Shown piece by piece: positions 17,667 to 25,726 of a stretch of 57,129 nt of DNA. How positions within the stretch are numbered: position 1 is the first letter of the stretch; every line of letters starts with the position of its first letter. Made by a program: the position numbers and the translations under genes. Source of the DNA: Sporosarcina ureae (GTDB lineage Bacteria; Bacillota; Bacilli; Bacillales_A; Planococcaceae); NCBI RefSeq assembly GCF_029267015.1, contig NZ_JARIEA010000030.1:1-57129 (forward strand), read 5' to 3'. The notes beneath the pieces were generated by a model that was not told where the DNA came from, made no database searches, and saw nothing but the letters and a program-made list of their open reading frames with translations.

Positions 17667-18536
17667 ATCAGCAATTGGCCGTTTTTGTTCATCCAGTGTG
17701 AAACCTTCACCCATGACATCATGTACTTCCATCATGGAGACAAACGCTTCAGGATCGACGGAGACGATTAAATTCTTCAATCGAATCATTTCATTTTTAC
17801 CGACTACACAATAGAGTATTTCACGATCTTCCTTTGAAAAATGTCCGTATCCTTTGAACACAGTCACGCCGCGTTCCATTGAATCCGCGATTTTACTAGC
17901 AATTTCATCGGGGAAGTTCGTTACGATGAAAGCACCTCTTGCGGAATATGCACCTTCTTGAACGAAATCAATGACTCGCGCACCAACGAATAACGCAACC
18001 AATGTGTACATCATCGAACGATAGTCTAAATACACAGCCCATGACAATAAGATAATGGCCGCATCAAATGTGAACATCGTCTTGCCCATTGTAATGCCGA
18101 ATTTCTTATGTGCAAGCCTTGCTATGATATCCGAGCCGCCTGTCGTACCACCGCTTCTAAATATAATACCGAGCCCAACACCGATGAAAACTCCCGCAAA
18201 TAATGAAACTAAGAACAGATCGCCTTCCATATGGATATTCACTTCATATTTCATAAACAATTTAATGAATACGGAGACGGCTACTGTACCAATGACGGTA
18301 TAAATGAAGGAGCGTCTACCAAGCATTTTCCATCCTATAATGAACATGGGAATATTCAGCAACAAGTTCATCAATGCGGGATCCCAATTGAAGGCGAACA
18401 GTAAGATCAACGTAATTCCCGTGAATCCGCCTTCCGCCAATTCATGTTGGATCGTAAAGTTTACGAGTCCGAAACTAAATAATGCTGCACCCAAGAAAAT
18501 TAATAAGATATTGCGTACACGAATTCCAGCGAACAA
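17664..18536 (-). CDS. ypjC: YitT family membrane protein, YpjC-like
   Basis: This is a five- to six-helix membrane protein with the YitT N-terminal domain (VNFTIQHELAEGGFTGITL, GVGLGIIFRSGGTTGGSDI) and a C-terminal cytosolic DUF2179 domain (about 220-280). The family has no proven transport substrate. The frame reaches back to GTG 18545, but that codon sits one base from AAAGGAG. TTG 18536 has 8-base spacing and gives 290 residues. It runs opposite to its neighbours. Confidence 0.85.
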   Translation of the reverse strand: MFAGIRVRNILLIFLGAALFSFGLVNFTIQHELAEGGFTGITLILLFAFNWDPALMNLLLNIPMFIIGWKMLGRRSFIYTVIGTVAVSVFIKLFMKYEVNIHMEGDLFLVSLFAGVFIGVGLGIIFRSGGTTGGSDIIARLAHKKFGITMGKTMFTFDAAIILLSWAVYLDYRSMMYTLVALFVGARVIDFVQEGAYSARGAFIVTNFPDEIASKIADSMERGVTVFKGYGHFSKEDREILYCVVGKNEMIRLKNLIVSVDPEAFVSMMEVHDVMGEGFTLDEQKRPIAD

Positions 18537-18668
18537 ATACAACACTCCTTTGATAGATGCACTCTTGATGTCATCAAGCTTTTGTTTCTAGATAGCTTGT
18601 CCATTCAACGCACGTATTTTCATGTCACAATTCGTGCATTATACATAGTATGTGCTAAATATTATATT

Positions 18669-18697
18669 TTGACAATAGCCAGAAGAATGCATACGAT
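18669..18697 (+). promoter_or_regulatory. Promoter for the mazG-like/dapB operon
   Basis: A perfect TTGACA (18669-18674), 17 bases and TACGAT (18692-18697). The predicted RNA start would fall near 18704, inside or next to the ribosome site AAGGGGAG (18701-18708), so the leader would be very short. Confidence 0.55.
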
Positions 18698-18717
18698 AGG
18701 AAGGGGAGTTGATTGCG

Positions 18718-19050
18718 ATGACTAAAACGATGGAACAACTGCAACAGGAAGTTGACACATACATAACAGGCTTTAAAGAAGGATATTTTCCTCCTATGGA
18801 ACTCATCGCGCGATTGACAGAAGAGTTAGGGGAATTATCACGGGAAGTACAAGATCGCTATGGTATGAAGAAGAAAAAATCTACTGAAGCTGTGCGGACT
18901 TTGGAGGAAGAGACAGGCGATCTATTATTCGTCCTTATCTGTTTCGCCAACTCACAGCAAATCGATTTATCTACAGCACTTGAGACCGTCCTGACAAAAT
19001 TCAACACAAGAGATAAAGACCGCTGGACTAAAAAGGAGGAAATGGAATGA
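18718..19050 (+). CDS. ypjD: MazG-like nucleotide pyrophosphohydrolase, YpjD
   Basis: It is a small (110 residues) all-alpha NTP pyrophosphohydrolase of the MazG superfamily, expected to hydrolyse non-canonical nucleoside triphosphates. The metal-binding EExxE...ExxD pattern is visible as LTEELGELSREV and LEEETGDLLFVL. ATG 18718 lies 9 bases after AAGGGGAG; the upstream TTG at 18709 is too close. The stop overlaps the dapB start (ATGA). Both features match B. subtilis YpjD-DapB. Confidence 0.9.
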   Translation: MTKTMEQLQQEVDTYITGFKEGYFPPMELIARLTEELGELSREVQDRYGMKKKKSTEAVRTLEEETGDLLFVLICFANSQQIDLSTALETVLTKFNTRDKDRWTKKEEME

Positions 19051-19847
19051 CGATTAAATTAGCGATAGCAGGTGCACGTGGAAGAATGGGTGGAACTGCG
19101 GTAGTCGCAGGTACGGAAGCAGCAGACATTGAAATCGTAGCGGCGCTAGATTATAAACACGATGGAGAATATTTACATAATGGCTCAGTAACAGATACGA
19201 AAGACGGGATTCCAATTTATACATCTCTTGCAGCGTTACATGCGGCACACCATCCAGATGTATTACTCGATGTGACGGATCCTGATGCGGTATTCGCTAA
19301 CGCAAGCGAAGCATTATCTCTAGGTATGGATGTCGTGATCGGAACATCAGGATTAACTGCTGAAATGCTAAAGGACTTGGAGAACCTTTCCAATGAACAG
19401 CAAAAGAGCTGTATTATCGCACCGAACTTCTCAATAGGCGCTGTGTTAATGATGAAATTTGCTCAACAAGCTGCACGTTACTTGGGAGACGTTGAAATAC
19501 TTGAAATGCACCATGATCGGAAACTCGATGCACCGTCAGGAACTGCTGTTAAAACTGCAGAAATGATTCGTGAAGTCCGTGCAGCTCATATTCAAGGTCA
19601 TCCTGAAGAACAAGAAACGCTAAAAGGGGCACGCGGTGCAGACGTAGAAGGAATGAAGATTCACAGCATTCGGTTACCAGGATTGCTTGCACATCAAGAA
19701 GTGCTCCTTGGCGGTGAAGGAGAGTTACTCAAAATCCGTCATGACTCATTCGATCGTAAGTCCTTTATGCCAGGGATATTACTGGCGATTCGTGAATCCG
19801 TTTCTACACCACGATTCGTATACGGGCTTGAAAAAATTATAGATTAA
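19047..19847 (+). CDS. dapB: 4-hydroxy-tetrahydrodipicolinate reductase
   Basis: It reduces hydroxytetrahydrodipicolinate with NAD(P)H in lysine and diaminopimelate synthesis, feeding peptidoglycan. The 266 residues carry the nucleotide loop AGARGRMGGTAV, the family signature EMHHDRKLDAPSGTA (with the catalytic HH and K) and GTSGLTAEM. It is coupled to ypjD by ATGA overlap. In B. subtilis mgsA and bshB1 come next; here bshA follows after 25 bases. Confidence 0.97.
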   Translation: MTIKLAIAGARGRMGGTAVVAGTEAADIEIVAALDYKHDGEYLHNGSVTDTKDGIPIYTSLAALHAAHHPDVLLDVTDPDAVFANASEALSLGMDVVIGTSGLTAEMLKDLENLSNEQQKSCIIAPNFSIGAVLMMKFAQQAARYLGDVEILEMHHDRKLDAPSGTAVKTAEMIREVRAAHIQGHPEEQETLKGARGADVEGMKIHSIRLPGLLAHQEVLLGGEGELLKIRHDSFDRKSFMPGILLAIRESVSTPRFVYGLEKIID

Positions 19848-19872
19848 ACTTTTGCGGTGAGGCGGTTAATGT

Positions 19873-21012
19873 ATGCAACATAGAAAATTAAAAGTAGGGG
19901 TCATTTGTTATCCTTCGCTCGGAGGATCAGGCGTAGTGGCAACGGAATTAGGACTGAAAATGGCGAGTAAAGGTCATGAGATGCATTATATTACATCGAG
20001 TAAACCTTTTCGCTTTTTAGATGTTCATCCAAATATCCAGTTTCATGAAGTGACGATCGAAGGATATGCGGTATTCAAGTACCCTCCTTACGACATTGCC
20101 CTTGCGAACCGTATTGCGCAAGTCATCGAATCGGAACAGCTGGATTTGCTCCACGTTCACTATGCGGTGCCACACGCGATCTCTGCTATTCTGGCAAAAG
20201 ATATGGCAGAATCCTCTATCGGTATTATAACGACCCTACATGGTACCGATGTGACGATTCTCGGCCACGACCCTGCATTACGAAATACATTGTCGTATGG
20301 TATTAATAAATCGGACCGTGTAACAGCTGTTTCACGGTCATTACGCAATGAAACGATTGAGTTGCTACAACCGAAGACGGAAATACGAACGATTTATAAC
20401 TTTATCGATGAGGAAAAGTATTATCCACGTGAAGTAGCGCATCTGCGTGAAGAACTAGGTATTACAGAAGATGAAAAAGTATTGATCCATATATCTAATT
20501 TCCGTAAAGTGAAGCGTATTCCCGATATTATCGAAAGCTTCCGTTTAATTGATAAGCAACATAAAGCAAAATTGCTATTAGTTGGTGAAGGTCCTGAAAA
20601 GTTTGATTTGGAAGAGTATGTAGAAAGTATTGGATTGCAGAACGATATTCTGTTCTTAGGGAAACGGGATGATCTACCTGAATTATTATCAATCAGTGAT
20701 GTGATGTTGTTACTTTCCGAGAAAGAAGCATTCGGTCTCGTCTTACTCGAAGCTTTTGCATGCGGTGTGCCTGCCGTAGCTAATGCAATAGGCGGAATCC
20801 CGGAGGTTGTTCAGGATGGTGTCAACGGATTCTTAGTGCAACTAGGCGATGTACAAGCTGTTGCAGATCGGGTCACACAGTTGCTGAGCGATTCAGCTTT
20901 ATATCAACAAATGAAGAAACATGCGATTCAAACAGTGCAAGAAGAATTCAGTTCTGATTCCATTGTAGAACAATATGAGGAATTATATTATGAAGTGGCG
21001 GCGATAAAATGA
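19873..21012 (+). CDS. bshA: N-acetyl-alpha-D-glucosaminyl L-malate synthase (bacillithiol)
   Basis: This GT4 family glycosyltransferase joins UDP-GlcNAc and L-malate in the first step of bacillithiol synthesis. The 379 residues have two Rossmann-like domains: N-terminal GVICYPSLGGSGVVATELG and C-terminal ISNFRKVKRIPDIIESF, LVGEGPE and the sugar-nucleotide E-x7-E motif in EKEAFGLVLLEAFACGVP. It overlaps cca by 4 bases. The deacetylase gene bshB1 that usually precedes it is not present here. Confidence 0.95.
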   Translation: MQHRKLKVGVICYPSLGGSGVVATELGLKMASKGHEMHYITSSKPFRFLDVHPNIQFHEVTIEGYAVFKYPPYDIALANRIAQVIESEQLDLLHVHYAVPHAISAILAKDMAESSIGIITTLHGTDVTILGHDPALRNTLSYGINKSDRVTAVSRSLRNETIELLQPKTEIRTIYNFIDEEKYYPREVAHLREELGITEDEKVLIHISNFRKVKRIPDIIESFRLIDKQHKAKLLLVGEGPEKFDLEEYVESIGLQNDILFLGKRDDLPELLSISDVMLLLSEKEAFGLVLLEAFACGVPAVANAIGGIPEVVQDGVNGFLVQLGDVQAVADRVTQLLSDSALYQQMKKHAIQTVQEEFSSDSIVEQYEELYYEVAAIK

Positions 21013-22190
21013 CGTCTACATTTGGTTCTGCAGCAAGCCGGCAAGTCATTATTGAATTAACTACGGCAGGCTACGAAGCGGTCTTTGTCGGCGGTGCAGT
21101 ACGTGATGCTGAACTCGGTAAAAAGCCGCTCGATATCGATATTGCAACGTCTGCTACACCACATCAAGTTAAAGAAGTGTTTAGGCATACTATCGATATC
21201 GGCATTGAACACGGTACGATTCTGGTGCTGATGCACGGTGAGCCGATTGAAGTGACGACGTACCGTACTGAATCTACATACAGCGACCAGTGTCATCCTG
21301 AAATCTATGTGAATTCATTGAAAGAGGATTTACAACGACGTGACTTTACGATCAATGCGCTTGCGATGACAGTGGATGGTGAACTCATAGATTTATTTAA
21401 TGGGCTGAAGGATTTGAAACAAAAGATCATTCGTTCCGTGGGAAACCCTGAAGAACGCTTTCGGGAAGACCCACTGCGTATTTTCCGCGCTTTGCGTTTT
21501 TCCTCTGTCTTGGATTTTGAAATTGAATCAGAAACATTGCATTCGATGAAAAACCTAGCTCCTTCATTACGGCATGTCGCAATTGAACGCATCAAAACCG
21601 AAATGGATAAACTGTTTCTAGGGAAGAATCCTTCCCGTGCATTTCATTACGGACGTCAAATTGGCTTACCCGAACTTTTTCCGGAGTTACTTGCGGCATT
21701 TGATACACTGGATCGCTACACACCGTTTCTTCACGCGCGTCATGGCTTCGCAGCAATGCTTGCAGTAACGGACACGGATGCCGCAAATCTCTCAAGACAG
21801 TTCAAATTGTCGAACGAGGAAAAACGCTTCTTGAAACAATTTGAGGAGGCATTTGCGCTCCGAGTACATCATGTATTGGGTCCATGGGAATTCTATAGCT
21901 ATTCAACCGATGTTTTAGAAGTTGTAGAAAAAGTGTATCACGTGAATCATGAACAGAATGAATTAACTACAAAGCAAATTGAACAATATAAAGAGCAATT
22001 ACCGATTAGAAGTCGTACAGATCTCGCTTTCACTGGAAACGACTTGTTGAAGTGGTCAGACAAAAGTGGTGGAAAATGGACGAGCGATTGGATCAAGAAA
22101 ATCGAACGAGCAATTGTCTTCGGACGAATTGAAAATGACGCACAGGCGATAAAGGACTGGTTTATAAATGAAATCACCCGTGAAAAGTGA
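21009..22190 (+). CDS. cca: CCA-adding tRNA nucleotidyltransferase
   Basis: It adds or repairs the 3' CCA end of tRNAs. The 393 residues include the class II nucleotidyltransferase head GGAVRDAELGKKPLDIDIA with the DxD metal motif, the RRDFTINALA motif, and the neck/body helices with EDPLRIFRALRF. The C-terminal part resembles the Bacillus type. It overlaps bshA by ATGA and birA by 23 bases, so the three are cotranscribed. Confidence 0.96.
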   Translation: MTSTFGSAASRQVIIELTTAGYEAVFVGGAVRDAELGKKPLDIDIATSATPHQVKEVFRHTIDIGIEHGTILVLMHGEPIEVTTYRTESTYSDQCHPEIYVNSLKEDLQRRDFTINALAMTVDGELIDLFNGLKDLKQKIIRSVGNPEERFREDPLRIFRALRFSSVLDFEIESETLHSMKNLAPSLRHVAIERIKTEMDKLFLGKNPSRAFHYGRQIGLPELFPELLAAFDTLDRYTPFLHARHGFAAMLAVTDTDAANLSRQFKLSNEEKRFLKQFEEAFALRVHHVLGPWEFYSYSTDVLEVVEKVYHVNHEQNELTTKQIEQYKEQLPIRSRTDLAFTGNDLLKWSDKSGGKWTSDWIKKIERAIVFGRIENDAQAIKDWFINEITREK

Positions 22191-23151
22191 ATTATTAAAA
22201 CGATTATTTGCAGCGCAAGGTGAACCTATATCGGGTCAAGATATTGCCGATGAATTCGGTCTCTCACGCACAGCTATTTGGAAATATATCAAAGAGCTTG
22301 AAGAAGAAGGCTATGAAATTGGGTCGCAACGAAAGAAGGGCTATTACTTAATTGAAGCCCCAGATTTGGTCAACCAAGGAAACATCACGGAGTATTTAAC
22401 GACAGAACGCTACGGAAGGACCATTAAATATTTTACAACAGTCCCTACTACGCAGACGATTGCACATGAAGACGCACAAAATGGAGCGGAAGATGGCACG
22501 TTGATTATTTCTGAAGAACAGACGGCTGGTAAAGGACGTTTGGCCAGACCATGGACGTCAAAAGCAAATCGAGGCATTTGGATGAGTTTGATTATTCGTC
22601 CCGAACTGGCACCGCAGTATGCTCCTCAATTGACACTGGTAGCGGCAGTAGCTATTGTTCGTGCAATTGAAGAAGTGGCAGATATTCAACCTGTTATCAA
22701 GTGGCCAAATGATATTTTGATCAACGGTAAAAAAGTTACAGGTATTTTGACGGAGCTTCAGTCAGATCCCGATCGTGTCAAAGCGGTTATTTTGGGAATG
22801 GGCATCAACGCAAATCAACAGCCATCCGATTTCCCTGAAGAATTACAGACGATTGCTACATCATTACGTATCGAAAAAGGGGAAATGATTGACCGAGCAC
22901 AATTAGTGGCGGCCATCCTAAAGTACCTCGAGCAATATACGGACTTATATGTCGAAAAAGGATTTGCTCCAATTAAAATTTTATGGGAAAGTTATGCCGC
23001 CATTACAGGCAAGAAAATCAAAGCGAGCATGGTCCATGAAACAGTTGAAGGAATTGCACTTGGTATTTCACATGAAGGCATGCTAGAACTACAACTTGCT
23101 GACGGAACGATTCGCGGAATTTATTCTGCAGATATCGAGATCAAGAATTAA
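22168..23151 (+). CDS. birA: Biotin operon repressor / biotin-[acetyl-CoA carboxylase] ligase
   Basis: This bifunctional protein attaches biotin to carboxylases and, with biotinyl-AMP, represses biotin genes. The 327 residues contain an N-terminal winged helix (about 1-65, GQDIADEFGLSRTAIWKYIKEL), the catalytic domain with GKGRLARPWTS and IKWPNDI, and the C-terminal SH3-like domain (GIYSADIEI). The gene starts 23 bases inside cca in another frame, with AAAGGA 10 bases before the ATG. Confidence 0.96.
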   Translation: MKSPVKSELLKRLFAAQGEPISGQDIADEFGLSRTAIWKYIKELEEEGYEIGSQRKKGYYLIEAPDLVNQGNITEYLTTERYGRTIKYFTTVPTTQTIAHEDAQNGAEDGTLIISEEQTAGKGRLARPWTSKANRGIWMSLIIRPELAPQYAPQLTLVAAVAIVRAIEEVADIQPVIKWPNDILINGKKVTGILTELQSDPDRVKAVILGMGINANQQPSDFPEELQTIATSLRIEKGEMIDRAQLVAAILKYLEQYTDLYVEKGFAPIKILWESYAAITGKKIKASMVHETVEGIALGISHEGMLELQLADGTIRGIYSADIEIKN

Positions 23152-23189
23152 AACTATACAGAATCTGACTGTTTTGATATAGTATACGC

Positions 23190-23350
23190 ATAGGGCGGTA
23201 TCAATTATGGAGCTGCACCTGCTTGGCAAATGAATTATATAAGAAATCTGCCTTGATCTTTATAGACAGGGACGGAGGAAGCTTGATCAAATGCTTACGC
23301 AACCCTTCTGTCCAAATTTGGATCAGTAGGGTTTTATTTTTGGTTTTTTT
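23190..23350 (+). promoter_or_regulatory. panBCD leader: candidate attenuator or riboswitch
   Basis: The birA-panB gap (23152-23397) ends in a strong hairpin, AACCCT...AGGGTT (23301-23333), with a long T-rich tail to about 23350, placed before panB. GGACGGAGG (23270-23278) can pair over 9 bp with CTTCTGTCC (23305-23313), which is the left arm of that terminator, so an antiterminator is possible. Two further helices precede it: 23192-23198 with 23248-23254, and TTGATC 23253-23258 with GATCAA 23285-23290. The second cannot coexist with a simple antiterminator. The pan RNA motif, a candidate regulatory RNA upstream of panB operons, is known in Firmicutes; whether this is one needs a covariance search. 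Confidence 0.6.
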
Positions 23351-23397
23351 GCCTACCAAACGCCTGCTGAAATCAGACGTAAAGGAGAAGATTAACA

Positions 23398-24237
23398 GTG
23401 AAATCGACAACAGATTTTTCGAAAATGAAAGCAAACGGTGAGAAAATCAGTATGCTGACAGCGTATGATTATCCGACAGCACAAATTGCAGAACAAGCGG
23501 GGATTGATGTACTTCTTGTAGGAGATTCATTGGGGATGGTCGTACTAGGTTATGATTCGACATCACATGTGACGCTTGACGAGATGTCCCATCACGGCAA
23601 AGCAGTTCGCCGAGGTGCAAAAGATACATTCGTCATCGTAGATATGCCGTTTGGTACGTATCATGGTTCAGCTGACACAACCTTACAGAATGCTTTACGG
23701 TTATTCCAGGAAACTTCTGCGAATGCACTTAAAGTAGAAGGCAGTGGTGCGGTCATCGATAAAATCAAGTTGTTGACGACAGCGGGTATGCCAGTATGTG
23801 CACATTTAGGATTGCTTCCGCAGTCTGCTGGAGTCACGGGTGGATATAAAGTACAAGGTAAAACAGCAGCGGCAGCTAAACAGCTGATTGATGATGCTAA
23901 AGCTTGTGAAGCAGCAGGAGCATTCATGATTGTGCTCGAGTGCATTCCTTTCCAATTAGCGAAAGAAGTCTCTATGGCCGTATCCATTCCTATCATCGGA
24001 ATTGGTGCAGGCGCTGAAACAGATGGACAAGTACTTGTTTTTCATGACATGGTTCGCTACGGCAATCATAAATTACCAAAGTTTGTTGAAAGTTATGCGG
24101 AAGTTGGTAAAGACATCGAAGGTGCCATGAAGTTATATAACTCAGCAGTAAAAAACGGTTCATTCCCTTCTGAGAGTCACCGCTTCACAATGAAGGAAGA
24201 AGAACTGGATGCGTTGTACGGGGGGAAGACACTATGA
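23398..24237 (+). CDS. panB: 3-methyl-2-oxobutanoate hydroxymethyltransferase
   Basis: It makes ketopantoate from alpha-ketoisovalerate and methylene-tetrahydrofolate, the first pantothenate step. The 279 residues include [33 protein letters not shown] (metal-binding Asp), DMPFGTYH and the [15 protein letters not shown]-terminal motif. The start is GTG after AAAGGAG, 48 bases past the leader's terminator-like tail. Its stop overlaps the panC start. Confidence 0.96.
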   Translation: MKSTTDFSKMKANGEKISMLTAYDYPTAQIAEQAGIDVLLVGDSLGMVVLGYDSTSHVTLDEMSHHGKAVRRGAKDTFVIVDMPFGTYHGSADTTLQNALRLFQETSANALKVEGSGAVIDKIKLLTTAGMPVCAHLGLLPQSAGVTGGYKVQGKTAAAAKQLIDDAKACEAAGAFMIVLECIPFQLAKEVSMAVSIPIIGIGAGAETDGQVLVFHDMVRYGNHKLPKFVESYAEVGKDIEGAMKLYNSAVKNGSFPSESHRFTMKEEELDALYGGKTL

Positions 24238-25106
24238 ATGCCAGTGCTACTATGCAAATAGTTCGTTCAATCGCTGAACTGAAAAATATTCTTAATCCAA
24301 GACAACGGGAAGGACGCACAGTAGGTTTCGTACCGACAATGGGTTTCCTTCATGAAGGGCATATGGCATTAGTGAAGGAAGCGCGGAGAGATCACGACAT
24401 CGTGGTGATGAGTATTTTCGTGAATCCTGCACAGTTCGGACCCGGTGAAGATTATGATGCCTATCCACGGGATGAACAGCATGACGCGGAACTTGCATCC
24501 ACTGCAGGAGTGGATTATCTATTCATTCCATCTGCAGAAGAAATGTATCCTCGTAAAAGCGGAATCAGTATTTTGCCAGGCGAACAGGCATCTCGGCTAT
24601 GTGGTGCTTCTAGACCAGGGCATTTCGATGGTGTATTGAAAGTGTTATTAAAATTATTCAATATTGTTGATCCGGATGAATCCTATTTTGGTATGAAAGA
24701 TGCACAGCAACTTGCGATTATTGAAACATTCGTACGTGATTTCAACTTACGTACGTCGATTACTCGTGTACCTACTGTGCGTGAAGAAGATGGTCTTGCG
24801 AAAAGTTCCCGTAATGTTCGATTACTTGAACATGAAAGAAATGAAGCGAGCGCGATTTATCGTGCACTGAGCTTGGGAAGACGCAGTTATTATGAAGGCA
24901 TTCCAGTGCAAGAGGTAGCGAAGATCGTGCGCAGAACAATTGAAGAAGAAACGTCAGGAACGATTGATTATGTCGAAGTACTGGCCTATCCATCATTGGA
25001 TGAAAATATCAATGACGCGGCAGAAGTGATCATGGCCGCAGCGGTGCAGTTTACTTCTGCAAGATTGATAGATAATATTATTATGTCAAGTATAAAGGAT
25101 GAGTAG
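24234..25106 (+). CDS. panC: Pantothenate synthetase
   Basis: It condenses pantoate and beta-alanine with ATP. The 290 residues carry the HIGH-like motif in [24 protein letters not shown], the GHFDGV loop, FGMKDAQQ and the KMSKS-like LAKSSRN. The ATG at 24234 overlaps the panB stop as ATGA. An ATG 18 bases later is an alternative that would shorten the protein to the more usual start. The panD gene follows after 1 base. Confidence 0.95.
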   Translation: MNASATMQIVRSIAELKNILNPRQREGRTVGFVPTMGFLHEGHMALVKEARRDHDIVVMSIFVNPAQFGPGEDYDAYPRDEQHDAELASTAGVDYLFIPSAEEMYPRKSGISILPGEQASRLCGASRPGHFDGVLKVLLKLFNIVDPDESYFGMKDAQQLAIIETFVRDFNLRTSITRVPTVREEDGLAKSSRNVRLLEHERNEASAIYRALSLGRRSYYEGIPVQEVAKIVRRTIEEETSGTIDYVEVLAYPSLDENINDAAEVIMAAAVQFTSARLIDNIIMSSIKDE

Positions 25107-25107
25107 A

Positions 25108-25491
25108 ATGTTTAGAATGATGATGAATGGAAAATTGCATCGCGCTACTGTTACAGAAGCTGACTTGAATTACGTAGGCAGCATTACAATTGACGGAGCT
25201 TTATTAGAAGCAGCGGGTATGTTGCCAAATGAAAAAGTGCAGATCGTCAATAATAATAACGGTGCCCGCTTTGAAACGTATATTATCGAAGGAGAGCCAG
25301 GTAGCGGTGTGATTTGTGTGAACGGGGCTGCTGCGCGTCTTGTGCAGCCAGGAGACATCGTCATCATCTTATCCTACGTGTATGTGTCGGAGGAAGAAGC
25401 ACGCACGCATCGACCGACTGTGTTGATTATGGATGAGAACAATCGTGTGAAAGAAGTTATTACGGAAAAGCCTGGCGTCGCTATATTTTAA
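25108..25491 (+). CDS. panD: Aspartate 1-decarboxylase proenzyme
   Basis: It forms beta-alanine from aspartate through a pyruvoyl group. At 127 residues it has the same length as B. subtilis PanD. Self-cleavage occurs between G24 and S25 (YVGSITID). The frame is open to TTG-type starts at 25099, but ATG 25108 follows AAAGGA at 8 bases and gives the family N-terminus. It is the third gene of panBCD and is followed by a hairpin terminator. Confidence 0.96.
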   Translation: MFRMMMNGKLHRATVTEADLNYVGSITIDGALLEAAGMLPNEKVQIVNNNNGARFETYIIEGEPGSGVICVNGAAARLVQPGDIVIILSYVYVSEEEARTHRPTVLIMDENNRVKEVITEKPGVAIF

Positions 25492-25498
25492 AGAGTAC

Positions 25499-25540
25499 TA
25501 AACCCCCATTTGAGAGTTATTCGAATGGGGGTTTAGTTTG
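25499..25540 (+). terminator. Terminator of panBCD
   Basis: TAAACCCCCATT (25499-25510) pairs perfectly with AATGGGGGTTTA (25524-25535). The T run after it is short. The rest of the gap up to dinG holds no gene. Confidence 0.75.
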
Positions 25541-25682
25541 TAGAATGTGAGAGTTGGGAAGGGGAAGAAACGTTGATCTGCGTTCCGAGCTGGAGCTTTA
25601 ATCCAAAACTACTACCCAATGATCCTTTTAATTTTTTCTTCTCGTTGACTCCGATGCAAGACGTGAGTCGCTGTGGTAAGTG

Positions 25683-25691
25683 TGATACAAT
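25683..25691 (+). promoter_or_regulatory. Possible extended -10 promoter for dinG
   Basis: TGATACAAT (TG-N-TACAAT) lies 35 bases before the dinG start. The -35 region is poor. Confidence 0.4.
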
Positions 25692-25726
25692 TTGCTTTAG
25701 AAACCAAATAGGAAGTTGATGATGGT

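Noticed and set aside
23191..23205. AGGGCGGTATC looked like a T-box AGGGTGGNACC motif
   Set aside because: It lies at the start of the leader, not just before the terminator, the ACCGCG part is not matched, and no specifier stem is seen.
23223..23441. 72-codon frame through the panB leader
   Set aside because: It crosses the terminator hairpin and T run, has no ribosome site, and overlaps the real panB start in another frame.
25645..25670. GACTC/GAGTC inverted repeat before dinG as an SOS box
   Set aside because: It does not fit the Gram-positive LexA box CGAACNNNNGTTCG; no LexA box was seen in the window.
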